Positions 16,612 to 25,405 of a DNA stretch of 64,000 nucleotides are shown here, in pieces. The DNA is from Pedobacter sp. Leaf216 (lineage in GTDB: Bacteria > Bacteroidota > Bacteroidia > Sphingobacteriales > Sphingobacteriaceae): NCBI RefSeq assembly GCF_001421515.1, contig NZ_LMKM01000033.1:138950-202949 (forward strand), in the 5' to 3' direction. The notes beneath the pieces are model-generated. The model searched no databases. It saw nothing but the letters and a program-made list of their open reading frames with translations, and was not told the DNA's origin. The translations under genes and the position numbers were made by a program. Each line of letters begins with the position of its first letter. Positions within the stretch are counted from its first letter, which is position 1.

Positions 16612-17850
16612 ATGAATAGCACTACTCGCTTTAAACTCTCTGCCATGATGTTTCTGGAATTTTTTATCTGGGGCGCATGGTTTGTAACTTTAGGCGCTTT
16701 TTTGAGCAATAACCTAAAAGCAACCAATTCAGAAATTGGCTCCGTATTTTCAACCCAATCATGGGGTGCAATTATTGCCCCTTTTATAATCGGCTTAATT
16801 GCCGACAGGTATTTTAACGCCGAAAGAATTTTAGGAGTATTACACATTATTGGTGCTATTTTAATGTATCAGATGTATAATGCACCAGATGTAAGTGTTT
16901 TTTATCCATACGTATTAGGATACATGATTTTGTTTATGCCAACCCTTGCTTTAGTGAATTCAGTTTCTTTTAACCAAATGAAAGATGCCGAAAAAGAATT
17001 TGCAAACATCAGGGTATTTGGTACCATTGGTTGGATCATTGCTGGTTTATTAATCAGTTTTGCATTCCACTGGGATTCACCTGAAGGAATTCAGGCAGGA
17101 ATGTTAAAAAGTACTTTCCTAATGGCCGGAATTGCTTCCCTGGCATTGGGCTTATTTAGCTTTACCTTACCTGCAACTCCTCCAAAAGTTGCTAAAGACG
17201 AAAAAATAAAATTAAGAGACATTTTAGGCTTAGATGCCTTAAAACTATTAAAAGATAAAAACTTTGCTGTTTTCTTCATCTCATCCATCTTAATTTGCAT
17301 CCCTTTAGCCTTTTATTATCAAAATGCTGGCCTTTTCTTGGCAGATATCAAGGTTTCCAATCCTACAGGCAAAATGGCCATAGGCCAGGTTTCAGAAGCA
17401 TTGTTTTTACTTGCCATACCTGTATTCTTTTCTAAATACGGCTTTAAAAAAACCATTATAGTTGGTATGTTGGCATGGGCTGTACGTTATGTACTTTTTG
17501 CTTATGGTAATGCCGGTAACCTTAGTTTTATGTTAATTATCGGTATTGCACTTCATGGTGTTTGTTACGATTTCTTCTTTGTTTCCGGTCAGATTTATAC
17601 CAACTCAAAAGCAGGAGAAAAAATTAAAAGTGCAGCACAAGGAATCATTACCCTTGCAACTTATGGTGTGGGTATGCTTATCGGCTTTAAAGTGGCGGGA
17701 TTAATTACAGATATGTACAAAACTGGCGAGGTAACCGACTGGAAAATGGTTTGGATTATTCCGGCAGGAATTGCAGCCGCAGTATTCTTGTTATTTGCGT
17801 TATTATTTAACGATAAAACCAAGTCAGAAATAGCACCTAAAGCAGTTTAA
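16612..17850 (+). CDS. MFS permease, nucleoside:H+ symporter (NupG/XapB) family
   Basis: Inner-membrane transporter, 412 residues, about 12 membrane spans. The start (LSAMMFLEFFIWGAWFVTLGAFL) and the sequence GSVFSTQSWGAIIAPFIIGLIADRYF are characteristic of the NupG/XapB branch. Members found in Bacteroidota sugar clusters probably carry sugars rather than nucleosides. In this operon it is the obvious candidate for bringing the processed keto-sugar across the inner membrane. The next gene starts one base after its stop codon, so translational coupling is likely. Confidence 0.88.
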   Translation: MNSTTRFKLSAMMFLEFFIWGAWFVTLGAFLSNNLKATNSEIGSVFSTQSWGAIIAPFIIGLIADRYFNAERILGVLHIIGAILMYQMYNAPDVSVFYPYVLGYMILFMPTLALVNSVSFNQMKDAEKEFANIRVFGTIGWIIAGLLISFAFHWDSPEGIQAGMLKSTFLMAGIASLALGLFSFTLPATPPKVAKDEKIKLRDILGLDALKLLKDKNFAVFFISSILICIPLAFYYQNAGLFLADIKVSNPTGKMAIGQVSEALFLLAIPVFFSKYGFKKTIIVGMLAWAVRYVLFAYGNAGNLSFMLIIGIALHGVCYDFFFVSGQIYTNSKAGEKIKSAAQGIITLATYGVGMLIGFKVAGLITDMYKTGEVTDWKMVWIIPAGIAAAVFLLFALLFNDKTKSEIAPKAV

Positions 17851-17851
17851 A

Positions 17852-18742
17852 ATGGCCTCGAACGTAAATAGAAGAAACGCACTCAAAAACATCATTGCAG
17901 GAACCGCTGCAATTGGTGTTTCTTCAGGTCTTTCAGCATTAGCAATGGATAAACCAGAATCAGATCAGCCGTTAAGGCTAAAAGGAACGATTAACCATGC
18001 GGTTTGCCGCTGGTGCTTTAGCAGTTTTGATGTAGAAGCACTTTGTGTTGAAGCCAAAAAAATCGGTATTAAAGGTATTGATCTCGTTGGTCCGAAAGAT
18101 TGGCCTACGTTAAAAAATCATGGTTTGGAATCTACCATGTGCAATGGTGCCGAAATTAATTTAACTGATGGTTTTAACGACGAAAAATTTCATGATAAGT
18201 TAATCCAAAATTATACCGCAATGATTCCGCTTGTTGCAGCAGCAGGATACAAAAACCTGATATGCTTTAGCGGAAGCCGCCGTGGTAAAGATGATGAAAC
18301 AGGCTGGAACAACTGCGTTAAAGGCTTAAAACAATTAATGCCACTGGCAGAAAAGCACAATGTAGTGCTGGTAATGGAGCTTTTGAACAGTAAAGTTAAC
18401 CATAAAGATTACCAATGCGACAGAACCTCGTGGGGGGCTGAACTTTGCAAACGTTTAGGATCAGAAAATTTTAAATTGTTGTATGATATCTATCATATGC
18501 AAATTGATGAAGGAGATGTAATCAGAAACATCAGGGATTACCATCAATACATTGCTCATTATCATACCGCAGGTGTTCCTGGAAGAAACGAGATTGATGA
18601 TACGCAGGAATTATATTATCCTGCAATAATGAAAGCCATTGCCGAAACCGGCTTTAAAGGTTTTGTTGCACAAGAATTTATACCTAAAAATGCGGATAAA
18701 ATTGCTTCGTTAAAAAAGGCAGTTGCAATCTGCGACATCTAA
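17852..18742 (+). CDS. Exported hydroxypyruvate-isomerase-like TIM-barrel protein
   Basis: 296 residues, with a Tat-like signal (NVNRRNALKNIIAGTAAIGV). The remaining barrel resembles hydroxypyruvate isomerase: NHAVCRWCFSSFDVEALC at the first strand, VLVMELLNSKVNHKDYQCD with the metal-binding Glu, KLLYDIYHMQIDEGD, and YHTAGVPGRNEIDD. It is distinct from the LxSLREEL group of barrels at 7708, 18754 and 19630. It starts one base after the permease gene and is followed 11 bp later by the next barrel. Reaction unknown; keto-sugar isomerase or lyase is inferred from context. Confidence 0.85.
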   Translation: MASNVNRRNALKNIIAGTAAIGVSSGLSALAMDKPESDQPLRLKGTINHAVCRWCFSSFDVEALCVEAKKIGIKGIDLVGPKDWPTLKNHGLESTMCNGAEINLTDGFNDEKFHDKLIQNYTAMIPLVAAAGYKNLICFSGSRRGKDDETGWNNCVKGLKQLMPLAEKHNVVLVMELLNSKVNHKDYQCDRTSWGAELCKRLGSENFKLLYDIYHMQIDEGDVIRNIRDYHQYIAHYHTAGVPGRNEIDDTQELYYPAIMKAIAETGFKGFVAQEFIPKNADKIASLKKAVAICDI

Positions 18743-18753
18743 AATAGATACCT

Positions 18754-19629
18754 ATGTTATCAAGAAGAAGTTTTCTACTAAACAGTAGTATGGCTGCCGC
18801 TGCAGCACTATTGGTGCCATCATTTGCTTGCCTGGCTGCCGATAAAAAATCAGTTGGTTTGCAATTATATTCTTTAAGAGAAGAGTTGCCAAAAGATGTT
18901 AAAGGAACAATTGCCAAAGTAGCAAAAGCAGGCTTTGCAGAAGTTGAAACCTATGGTTTTTCGATTAAAGATCAATTTTGGGGCCTAACCCCTGCTGAGT
19001 TTAAAAAACTGCTTGATGAAAACGGATTAAAAGCACCAAGCGGCCATTATGGTTTAGGCAGCTATTTAACCGATGGCAATACCGAAGAATTAAAAGCTGC
19101 TATTGCCGCTGCAAAGGTATTGGGAAGTGAATATGTTACCATACCCTGGTTAGATGAAAGCATTAGAAAAACTGCCGACGACTATAAAAAACTTGCTGTA
19201 AAAATTAACGCAGCGGGTAAACTGGCAAAAGGAGCAGGTATCAGATTGGCTTACCACAACCACAATTTCGAATTTGAAAAACAGGGAGATACAACTGGAT
19301 ATGAGATTTTGCTAAAAGAAACGGATAAAAATCTTGTTGATTTTGAACTTGATTTATATTGGGTAGTGAGATCTGGAAACGATCCGATAAAATTATTTAA
19401 AGAAAATCCAGGTCGTTTTACCATGTGGCACGTTAAAGATATGGATAAAACAAACCCTGCCTTAAATGCTGAAGTTGGAACAGGATCAATCAATTTTAAA
19501 CCAATTTTTGCAGAGGCCAAACTTTCGGGCATGAAACATTTCTTTGTAGAGCACGAAACCAATTATAAGCCAAATCCAATGGAATCTGTTGCAGCAAGCT
19601 GCGCATACATTAAAAAAGAAATTATTTAA
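18754..19629 (+). CDS. Tat-exported TIM-barrel protein (paralogue 2)
   Basis: 291 residues. The N-terminus LSRRSFLLNSSMAAAAALLVP is a Tat signal. The mature protein starts near KKSVGLQLYSLREELPKDVKG and carries RLAYHNHNFEF, DFELDLYWVVRSGNDP, MWHVKDMDKTNP and FFVEHETNY, the probable metal-site loops. It is a close paralogue of the next gene, with no base between its stop and the next start codon. This is an obvious tandem duplication. Role in 3-keto-glycoside conversion is inferred. Confidence 0.87.
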   Translation: MLSRRSFLLNSSMAAAAALLVPSFACLAADKKSVGLQLYSLREELPKDVKGTIAKVAKAGFAEVETYGFSIKDQFWGLTPAEFKKLLDENGLKAPSGHYGLGSYLTDGNTEELKAAIAAAKVLGSEYVTIPWLDESIRKTADDYKKLAVKINAAGKLAKGAGIRLAYHNHNFEFEKQGDTTGYEILLKETDKNLVDFELDLYWVVRSGNDPIKLFKENPGRFTMWHVKDMDKTNPALNAEVGTGSINFKPIFAEAKLSGMKHFFVEHETNYKPNPMESVAASCAYIKKEII

Positions 19630-20502
19630 ATGATGAATTCAAGAAGAACATTCTTAAAACAGGCAGGTTTAGCTGCGGGTGCCGCATTGCTAATCCCATC
19701 ATTTGCTTTTGATAAAGCGACTAAAAACGTTGGCCTGCAATTGTATAGCCTACGTGATGAATTACCAAAAGATGTAAAAGGTGTGATCGAAAAAGTAGCG
19801 CAGGCCGGGTATAAAGAAGTAGAAACCTATGGTTTTTCAAATGGTAAATTCTGGGGCCTAACGCCAAAAGAATTTAAGGCTTTATTAGATGCAAACGGCT
19901 TAAAAGCACCAAGTGGCCATTACCACATGGATGATTTTGTAAAAACAGGTAAAACAGAAAGGCTGAAAGCTGATATAGAATCTTCAGCAGCAATTGGCGG
20001 TAAATATTTTACCATCGCAGGCGCATCTGTTGATACAAGCAAGGGTGCAGACGGTTTTAAAAAAACCGCAAACGACTTTAATAAAGTTGCCGAAATTGCA
20101 AAAGCAAGTGGTTTAAAATTTGCCTATCACAACCACGATTTCGAATTTAAAAAATTAGGGGATACAACTGGTTATGATGTGTATTTAACCGAAACAGACA
20201 AAAATCTGGTAAATTTTGAATTAGATTTATATTGGGCTGTCCGTTCAGGTAACGATCCGCTGGCATTATTTAAAAAATATCCTGGCCGTTTCCCAATGTG
20301 GCATGTTAAAGATATGGACAAAACCAAACCAGAATGGAATACTGAAGTAGGCAAAGGTTCTATCGATTTCAAAGCGATTTTTGCCCAGGCAAAACTTTCG
20401 GGTATGCAACATTTCTTTGTAGAACACGAAACCAACTATCAGCCAAATCCAATCGGTTCTATTAAAACGAGCTGCGATTATATCAAAGCCAACTTAATTT
20501 AA
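19630..20502 (+). CDS. Tat-exported TIM-barrel protein (paralogue 3)
   Basis: 290 residues, last gene of the cluster. Signal NSRRTFLKQAGLAAGAALLIP, then NVGLQLYSLRDELPKDVKGV. It shares KFAYHNHDFEF, NFELDLYWAVRSGNDP, MWHVKDMDKTKP and FFVEHETNYQPNP with the preceding protein and more distantly with the one at 7708. Substitutions such as HNHN to HNHD lie next to the expected metal site and could mark a change in substrate. The ATG directly follows the upstream TAA; a second ATG follows at once. Confidence 0.87.
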   Translation: MMNSRRTFLKQAGLAAGAALLIPSFAFDKATKNVGLQLYSLRDELPKDVKGVIEKVAQAGYKEVETYGFSNGKFWGLTPKEFKALLDANGLKAPSGHYHMDDFVKTGKTERLKADIESSAAIGGKYFTIAGASVDTSKGADGFKKTANDFNKVAEIAKASGLKFAYHNHDFEFKKLGDTTGYDVYLTETDKNLVNFELDLYWAVRSGNDPLALFKKYPGRFPMWHVKDMDKTKPEWNTEVGKGSIDFKAIFAQAKLSGMQHFFVEHETNYQPNPIGSIKTSCDYIKANLI

Positions 20503-20510
20503 ATTGAATA

Positions 20511-20540
20511 TACCTCGCAGGTTCTAAATCTGCGGGGTTC
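20511..20540. repeat. REP family A solo copy
   Basis: tacctcgcaggttctaaatc followed by tgcggggttc: the RAYT A palindrome with several mismatches in the right arm. It lies nine bases past the end of the TIM-barrel operon and could serve as its transcript end. Confidence 0.6.
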
Positions 20541-20893
20541 ACATTCAAAATGTAATGCTGATTTATTTTCCTGGTAGAAAAGTATTTCAACTCCCTCCTC
20601 GCTACCAAATATTTAGCAACTTTCTTGTGGTACAGATCCTGAAATAAATTCAGGCTCGCCTTACCAGCTGCAGCGTTTCTAAAACGCTAGCTTACCATTC
20701 ACTTTCTGATTAATACATTTTAGTTACAGCTAAATCGAATTAATGCATAATTCTTACACCTTATTTTCTATCGAAAAACTAACATTTGAAATATAAAAAG
20801 CAAATTTAATTGGCAACAATGGGGATATAAGCTTAATTTTTAGCATATTTGGACTTATATCAAATGTTTAATAAAATATAATTAAAATTTAAA
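20541..20893. other. Intergenic region upstream of asd
   Basis: 353 bp without a gene. It contains a short CCTGAA...TTCAGG hairpin (20635-20654, gatcctgaaataaattcagg) related to the repeats at 25299-25324 and 40812-40875. The last 150 bp are very AT-rich and must hold the asd promoter, but no exact TAnnTTTG match was identified. Confidence 0.5.
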
Positions 20894-21883
20894 ATGAAAG
20901 TAGCAGTAGTAGGTGCCACCGGATTGGTAGGCACTGTAATGTTAAAAGTATTGGAGGAAAGAAATTTCCCTTTAACAGAGTTAATTCCCGTAGCATCAGA
21001 AAAGAGCGTTGGTAAGGAAATTACTTTTAAGGGTAAGAAGTTCCCAATCGTTAGCATGGATACTGCGATCAGCATGAAACCAGATATCGCTCTTTTTTCT
21101 GCAGGTGGAAATACTTCATTGGAGCATGCTCCACGTTTTAAAGAAGCTGGAACAACGGTAATTGATAATTCTTCTGCATGGAGAATGGACCCTGCAATTA
21201 AATTAATTGTACCTGAAGTAAATGCACACGAACTTTCTATTGATAATAAAATTATTGCCAACCCAAACTGTTCTACCATACAAATGGTGGTGGTTTTAAA
21301 GCCTTTGCACGATAAATACAAAATTAAACGTGTAATTGTTTCTACTTACCAATCGGTTACCGGTACAGGTGTTAAAGCGGTTGAGCAGTTAATGAATGAG
21401 CGTAAAGGCATTGATGGTCCTAAGGCTTATCCTTACGAAATCGACTTAAATGTTCTTCCTCATATCGATGTTTTCATGGATAATGGATACACGAAAGAAG
21501 AAATGAAAATGGTTAAGGAAACGAACAAAATCATGAGCGACGATAACATCAGAGTTACCGCTACTACTGTTCGTATCCCGGTAATGGGTGGCCACTCCGA
21601 ATCAGTAAACATCGAGTTTGAAAATGATTTCGATTTAGCTGAAGTACGTAGTATTTTAGAAAAATCGCCAGGTATCATAGTTGTTGATGATGTTGCCAAC
21701 TTAAAATACCCAATGCCGAAAGATGCACATGAGAAAGATGAAGTTTTTGTAGGCCGTATCCGTAGAGATGAATCGGCCCCTAAAGCATTAAACCTTTGGA
21801 TTGTTGCTGATAACTTGCGTAAAGGAGCAGCAACCAACGCAGTTCAGATTGCCGAATACCTGGTTCAAAAAGAATTGGTTTAA
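20894..21883 (+). CDS. asd: Aspartate-semialdehyde dehydrogenase
   Basis: Cytoplasmic NADPH-dependent enzyme converting aspartyl phosphate to aspartate semialdehyde, the branch point to lysine/diaminopimelate, threonine and methionine. 329 residues, normal length. The dinucleotide motif is VVGATGLVGTVML (4-16), the active-site Cys is in ANPNCSTIQMV, and the catalytic His is in MGGHSESVNIEF. SVTGTGVKAVEQL is also typical. It is followed by a clear terminator, so it is probably transcribed alone. Confidence 0.96.
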   Translation: MKVAVVGATGLVGTVMLKVLEERNFPLTELIPVASEKSVGKEITFKGKKFPIVSMDTAISMKPDIALFSAGGNTSLEHAPRFKEAGTTVIDNSSAWRMDPAIKLIVPEVNAHELSIDNKIIANPNCSTIQMVVVLKPLHDKYKIKRVIVSTYQSVTGTGVKAVEQLMNERKGIDGPKAYPYEIDLNVLPHIDVFMDNGYTKEEMKMVKETNKIMSDDNIRVTATTVRIPVMGGHSESVNIEFENDFDLAEVRSILEKSPGIIVVDDVANLKYPMPKDAHEKDEVFVGRIRRDESAPKALNLWIVADNLRKGAATNAVQIAEYLVQKELV

Positions 21884-21898
21884 ATCAATAATTCAAAA

Positions 21899-21933
21899 AA
21901 AGTCCCCTGATAATACATCTGGGGACTTTTTTT
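21899..21933 (+). terminator. Rho-independent terminator of asd
   Basis: Inverted repeat agtcccc / ggggact (21901-21907 and 21921-21927) preceded by A-run and followed by seven T. The A-run on the other side makes it potentially bidirectional. Confidence 0.9.
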
Positions 21934-21949
21934 ATGCACGCTCTCCACC

Positions 21950-22552
21950 ATGAAACATCTCCCTATTGCCTTAATTTATTCCAGGTTACTAATCGGCTTT
22001 GGAATAATTCTTTTAAGTGTTTTCCATATTAATCACTATTCCATCTTAGCCATCACCTTATTATCCATCGGTTTATTAACAGATATTTTTGATGGGATAA
22101 TTGCCCGCAAGCTTAATATATCTTCAGAAAAGCTAAGGCGATTGGATTCAGGCATCGATCAGGTATTTTTTATTTCGGTGGCTGTTGCTACCTATATCCA
22201 ATGCCCGGATTTTTTTAAAACAAACCTGATTAAATTGATTGTACTCGGTGCTTTTGAGGCTTCTACTTATGTACTGAGTTATATAAAATTTAAAAAGGAA
22301 ATTGCTACACATTCTATCGGGGCTAAAATTTGGACATTAACAATATTTGCCACACTGATAGAAATTATGATACACTGTGAGTCTGTTATGCTTTTCGAAA
22401 TTTGTTTCTGGCTTGGTTTAGCAACAAGAATAGAAATACTTGCCATTGTTATCACCCTAAAAAAATGGATAAACGATGTACCCTCAATCTATCACGCCAT
22501 AAAACTGAGACAAGGGAAAGAAATTAAACGCAATAAATTGTTTAATGGCTAA
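21950..22552 (+). CDS. CDP-alcohol phosphatidyltransferase family membrane protein
   Basis: Integral membrane enzyme, 200 residues, about six hydrophobic spans. It would move a CDP-activated lipid onto an alcohol in phospholipid synthesis. The signature DxxDGxxAR...DxxxD is visible as DIFDGIIAR with DSGID further on. The Gly that normally stands four residues before the third Asp is Leu here (LRRLDSGID), so this is a divergent member. Substrate (glycerol phosphate, inositol or other) cannot be told. It lies just past the asd terminator. Confidence 0.82.
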   Translation: MKHLPIALIYSRLLIGFGIILLSVFHINHYSILAITLLSIGLLTDIFDGIIARKLNISSEKLRRLDSGIDQVFFISVAVATYIQCPDFFKTNLIKLIVLGAFEASTYVLSYIKFKKEIATHSIGAKIWTLTIFATLIEIMIHCESVMLFEICFWLGLATRIEILAIVITLKKWINDVPSIYHAIKLRQGKEIKRNKLFNG

Positions 22553-22572
22553 TGTAAAACATAACTAAAGAA

Positions 22573-22655
22573 TATAAAAAAGAGATTGTAATCACTAAAT
22601 TATATATAAAAAGAAGATTATAATCACTAAATTATATATAAAAAAGAGATTAGGT
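22573..22655. repeat. 32-bp tandem repeat, about 2.5 units
   Basis: The unit reads roughly gattrtaatcactaaatta plus tatataaaaaga; gatt recurs at 22584, 22616 and 22648, giving an exact 32-bp period. It ends about 40 bp before the ATPase start codon at 22697. The copies are nearly identical. No spacers are present, so this is not a CRISPR array. Confidence 0.85.
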
Positions 22656-22696
22656 TAAAAATTTTGTACATTTGTTACTGAAGATGACACCATGAA

Positions 22697-23818
22697 ATGA
22701 TCATTAGAAGTTTGCAAACCCATATTGAATCGAAGTTTTTTAAGCAAAAAGCGATTATTGTTACCGGTGCAAGGCAGGTGGGTAAAACCACTATGCTAAA
22801 GCAATTGGTAAATAAAACAGGCCTATCCTTCGTTTTTCTGAATTGCGATGAAGCAAATGTCCGAACGATATTGACAGACATCAGTGTTGAGCGACTTAAA
22901 TCAATTATCGGCTCAAATAAATTTATTTTCATCGACGAAGCACAACGCGTTACAAATATCGGCCTAACACTAAAATTGATCGTAGATAACTTTACCAATG
23001 TACAGCTTTTAGTTACAGGTTCTTCATCACTTGATTTAGCTGCTGGTATAAAAGAATCATTAACCGGAAGAAAATTCGAATACCACCTCTTTCCATTTTC
23101 AGTTGCAGAACTTGTAGATGATACGAATGTACTTATCGAAGAGCAAGCTTTAGAAAAGAGGTTAATTTATGGTACTTACCCTGATGCTATAAACTATCCG
23201 GGAGAAGAAAAAGAACTCTTGTTAAATTTAGCCAACAGTTATTTGTTTAAAGATATTTTATCACTTACCGGTATCCGAAAACCTTTACAACTCGAAAAAT
23301 TAGTACAGGCTTTGGCACTACAGATTGGCAATGAAGTATCATATACCGAGCTAGGGCAAATGATTGAAGCAGATAAATTAACAGTTGAGCGTTATATAGA
23401 TTTATTGGAGCAATGCTTCGTAGTATTTAGGTTAGGTGCTTACAGTAGCAATCTTCGGAACGAAATAAAAAAAAGCAAAAAAATATATTTTTACGATACC
23501 GGGATCCGCAATGCGGTGATTGAAAATTTTAACACATTAGGATTGCGGCAGGATGCTGGTCAGCTTTTTGAAAATTATATTGTTTCTGAGTATATAAAAG
23601 CCAGTAACAATAAAAGAAAACATGCCAAATATTATTTTTGGCGTAGTTTTCAGCAACAGGAAATTGATTTAATTGAAGAAGTTGATGGAAAAATAAATGC
23701 AATAGAGATTAAATGGAATGAAAACAAAAAAGTAAGATTTCCATCCACTTTTCTGGATGCATACACCACCAATGAAACATATGTGATAAACAAATCAAAT
23801 TATACCCAATTTTTGTAA
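22697..23818 (+). CDS. AAA-type ATPase with DUF4143 C-terminal domain
   Basis: 373-residue protein of the ATPase/DUF4143 family, frequent in Bacteroidota and archaea. Walker A is VTGARQVGKTTML (about 22-34), Walker B is FIFIDEAQRV, and a sensor Ser/Thr stretch follows (LLVTGSSSLDL). The C-terminal DUF4143 part carries EIDLIEEVDGKINAIEIKW, a D...E-x-K pattern like a PD-(D/E)XK nuclease fold. Function is not established; such genes are often mobile and appear as strain-specific insertions. A 32-bp tandem repeat lies directly upstream. Confidence 0.9.
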   Translation: MIIRSLQTHIESKFFKQKAIIVTGARQVGKTTMLKQLVNKTGLSFVFLNCDEANVRTILTDISVERLKSIIGSNKFIFIDEAQRVTNIGLTLKLIVDNFTNVQLLVTGSSSLDLAAGIKESLTGRKFEYHLFPFSVAELVDDTNVLIEEQALEKRLIYGTYPDAINYPGEEKELLLNLANSYLFKDILSLTGIRKPLQLEKLVQALALQIGNEVSYTELGQMIEADKLTVERYIDLLEQCFVVFRLGAYSSNLRNEIKKSKKIYFYDTGIRNAVIENFNTLGLRQDAGQLFENYIVSEYIKASNNKRKHAKYYFWRSFQQQEIDLIEEVDGKINAIEIKWNENKKVRFPSTFLDAYTTNETYVINKSNYTQFL

Positions 23819-23842
23819 TAACTCATCTTTGATCATAAAAAA

Positions 23843-25249
23843 ATGAAATTTTTCAAATTAATATTCTTGTTCGTTTTCTCAGTTACGGCTACGCTTGCTC
23901 AAAACAGGATTCAAAATCTTGAAAAAGCTTTCAATAGTTTATTAAATGATGAACAGGCAAAACATGCCATTGCATCACTTTGTGTTTTGGATGCCAATAC
24001 AGGCAAAACATTATTTGCTAAAAATGAACAGATTGGTTTAGCAACCGCATCAACACTTAAAACAATTACGGCAGCTACTGCTTTCAGTATTTTGGGTAAA
24101 GATTTTCAGTTTCAAACTACATTGGCCTATACCGGAACAATTACCACAGATGGAATTTTAAAAGGAAATTTAATCATTATCGGGAGCGGTGACCCAACCC
24201 TGGGCTCATGGCGTTATCAAAATAAAGAAAATGCTGTTTTAACACAATGGGTTGCTGCAATAAAATCAACAGGGATTAAAAAAATTGAAGGTACAATAAT
24301 TGGTGATGACCGAATTTTTGGTACACAAACCACACCTGAAGGCTGGGTTTGGCAAGATATAGGAAATTATTACGGTGCCGGAACATCTGGATTGGCCTGG
24401 AGAGAAAACCAATTCGATATTCATTTAAAGTCTGGAAGTAGTACAGCAGATGCTGTTAAAGTGATAAAAACAGTTCCGGCTACACCTTATCTCCAACTTG
24501 TAAATGAGTTAAAAACCGGCAGCCCAGGCTCGGGTGATCGTGCTTATGCTTTTTTGCCACCGTACAGTAATACCGCTTATATCAGAGGAAGCTGGGGAAT
24601 TGGCATTGCCAAATCTGGTATTTCAGTCGCCCTCCCCGACCCTGCATTTGATTGTGCCTACCGTTTGCAGGATACGCTTAAGAGATTGGGGATTTCTGTT
24701 TCTCAACAAGCTACAACTGCCCGTTTAATGACTTTAAACAACCAGATAATTCCTTCGGTTACACAAAAAATAAGTACCATAAGTTCTCCAAGTTTAAGCG
24801 AAATCACTTATTGGTTTTTAAAGAAAAGCATCAACCTGTATGGCGAATCACTTCTGAAAACCATTGCCATAAAATCTGGTAAAACAGGCACAACCAGTAA
24901 AGGTGTAGAAACGGAAATTAATTTTTGGGCAGATAAAGGAATTGACAAAACAGCACTGAACATTATCGATGGCAGCGGACTTTCTCCTGGAGATAGGATA
25001 ACAACATCAGCAATGGCAAGGATACTATTTCAGATTCAAAAAGAAAATTGGTTTTCTGATTATTATAAAGCCTTGCCTGAATATAATGGCATGAAAATTA
25101 AAAGCGGAACAATAAACGATGTTTCAGCATTTGCGGGCTACCACACCGATGCAGCAGGCAATAAATACATTGTGGTAATCAACATAAATAATTATAGTGG
25201 AAGTGGAATTAATAAAAAATTATTTAGAGTGTTGGATGAATTGAAGTAG
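23843..25249 (+). CDS. dacB: D-alanyl-D-alanine carboxypeptidase/endopeptidase (PBP4, family S13)
   Basis: Periplasmic penicillin-binding protein that trims or opens peptidoglycan cross-links. 468 residues with a signal peptide (1-19). The three active-site motifs are present: S70-T-L-K73 (in ATASTLKTI), S-I-N (KKSINLYGE), and K-S-G (MKIKSGTIN) near the C-terminus. The long insertion between the first two motifs, including YGAGTSGLAWRENQFDI, is typical of S13. It is 24 bp downstream of the ATPase gene. Confidence 0.94.
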   Translation: MKFFKLIFLFVFSVTATLAQNRIQNLEKAFNSLLNDEQAKHAIASLCVLDANTGKTLFAKNEQIGLATASTLKTITAATAFSILGKDFQFQTTLAYTGTITTDGILKGNLIIIGSGDPTLGSWRYQNKENAVLTQWVAAIKSTGIKKIEGTIIGDDRIFGTQTTPEGWVWQDIGNYYGAGTSGLAWRENQFDIHLKSGSSTADAVKVIKTVPATPYLQLVNELKTGSPGSGDRAYAFLPPYSNTAYIRGSWGIGIAKSGISVALPDPAFDCAYRLQDTLKRLGISVSQQATTARLMTLNNQIIPSVTQKISTISSPSLSEITYWFLKKSINLYGESLLKTIAIKSGKTGTTSKGVETEINFWADKGIDKTALNIIDGSGLSPGDRITTSAMARILFQIQKENWFSDYYKALPEYNGMKIKSGTINDVSAFAGYHTDAAGNKYIVVININNYSGSGINKKLFRVLDELK

Positions 25250-25298
25250 AAGAAAAAACTTCGAGTAATTACATATTAGGTGATACATCCATTCCGGC

Positions 25299-25324
25299 CG
25301 TCACCCTGAATTCATTTCAGGGTC
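25299..25324. repeat. GTCAYCCTGAA hairpin repeat
   Basis: cgtcaccctgaattca followed by tttcagggtc; the arms accctgaa / ttcagggt form a hairpin. The same family appears as an inverted pair at 40812-40875 and as a remnant at 20635-20654. It lies between the convergent dacB gene and the ABC permease gene and could end either transcript. Confidence 0.65.
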
Positions 25325-25405
25325 TTAAGAACATAAAAGCCCAATCTCGATTTAATGAAAAATAAAGATCTTGATTGAAAAACCATTTATCACACACCTA
25401 AACAA

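Noticed and set aside
22573..22655. Possible CRISPR array
   Set aside because: The 32-bp units follow each other without spacers, and no cas genes are present.
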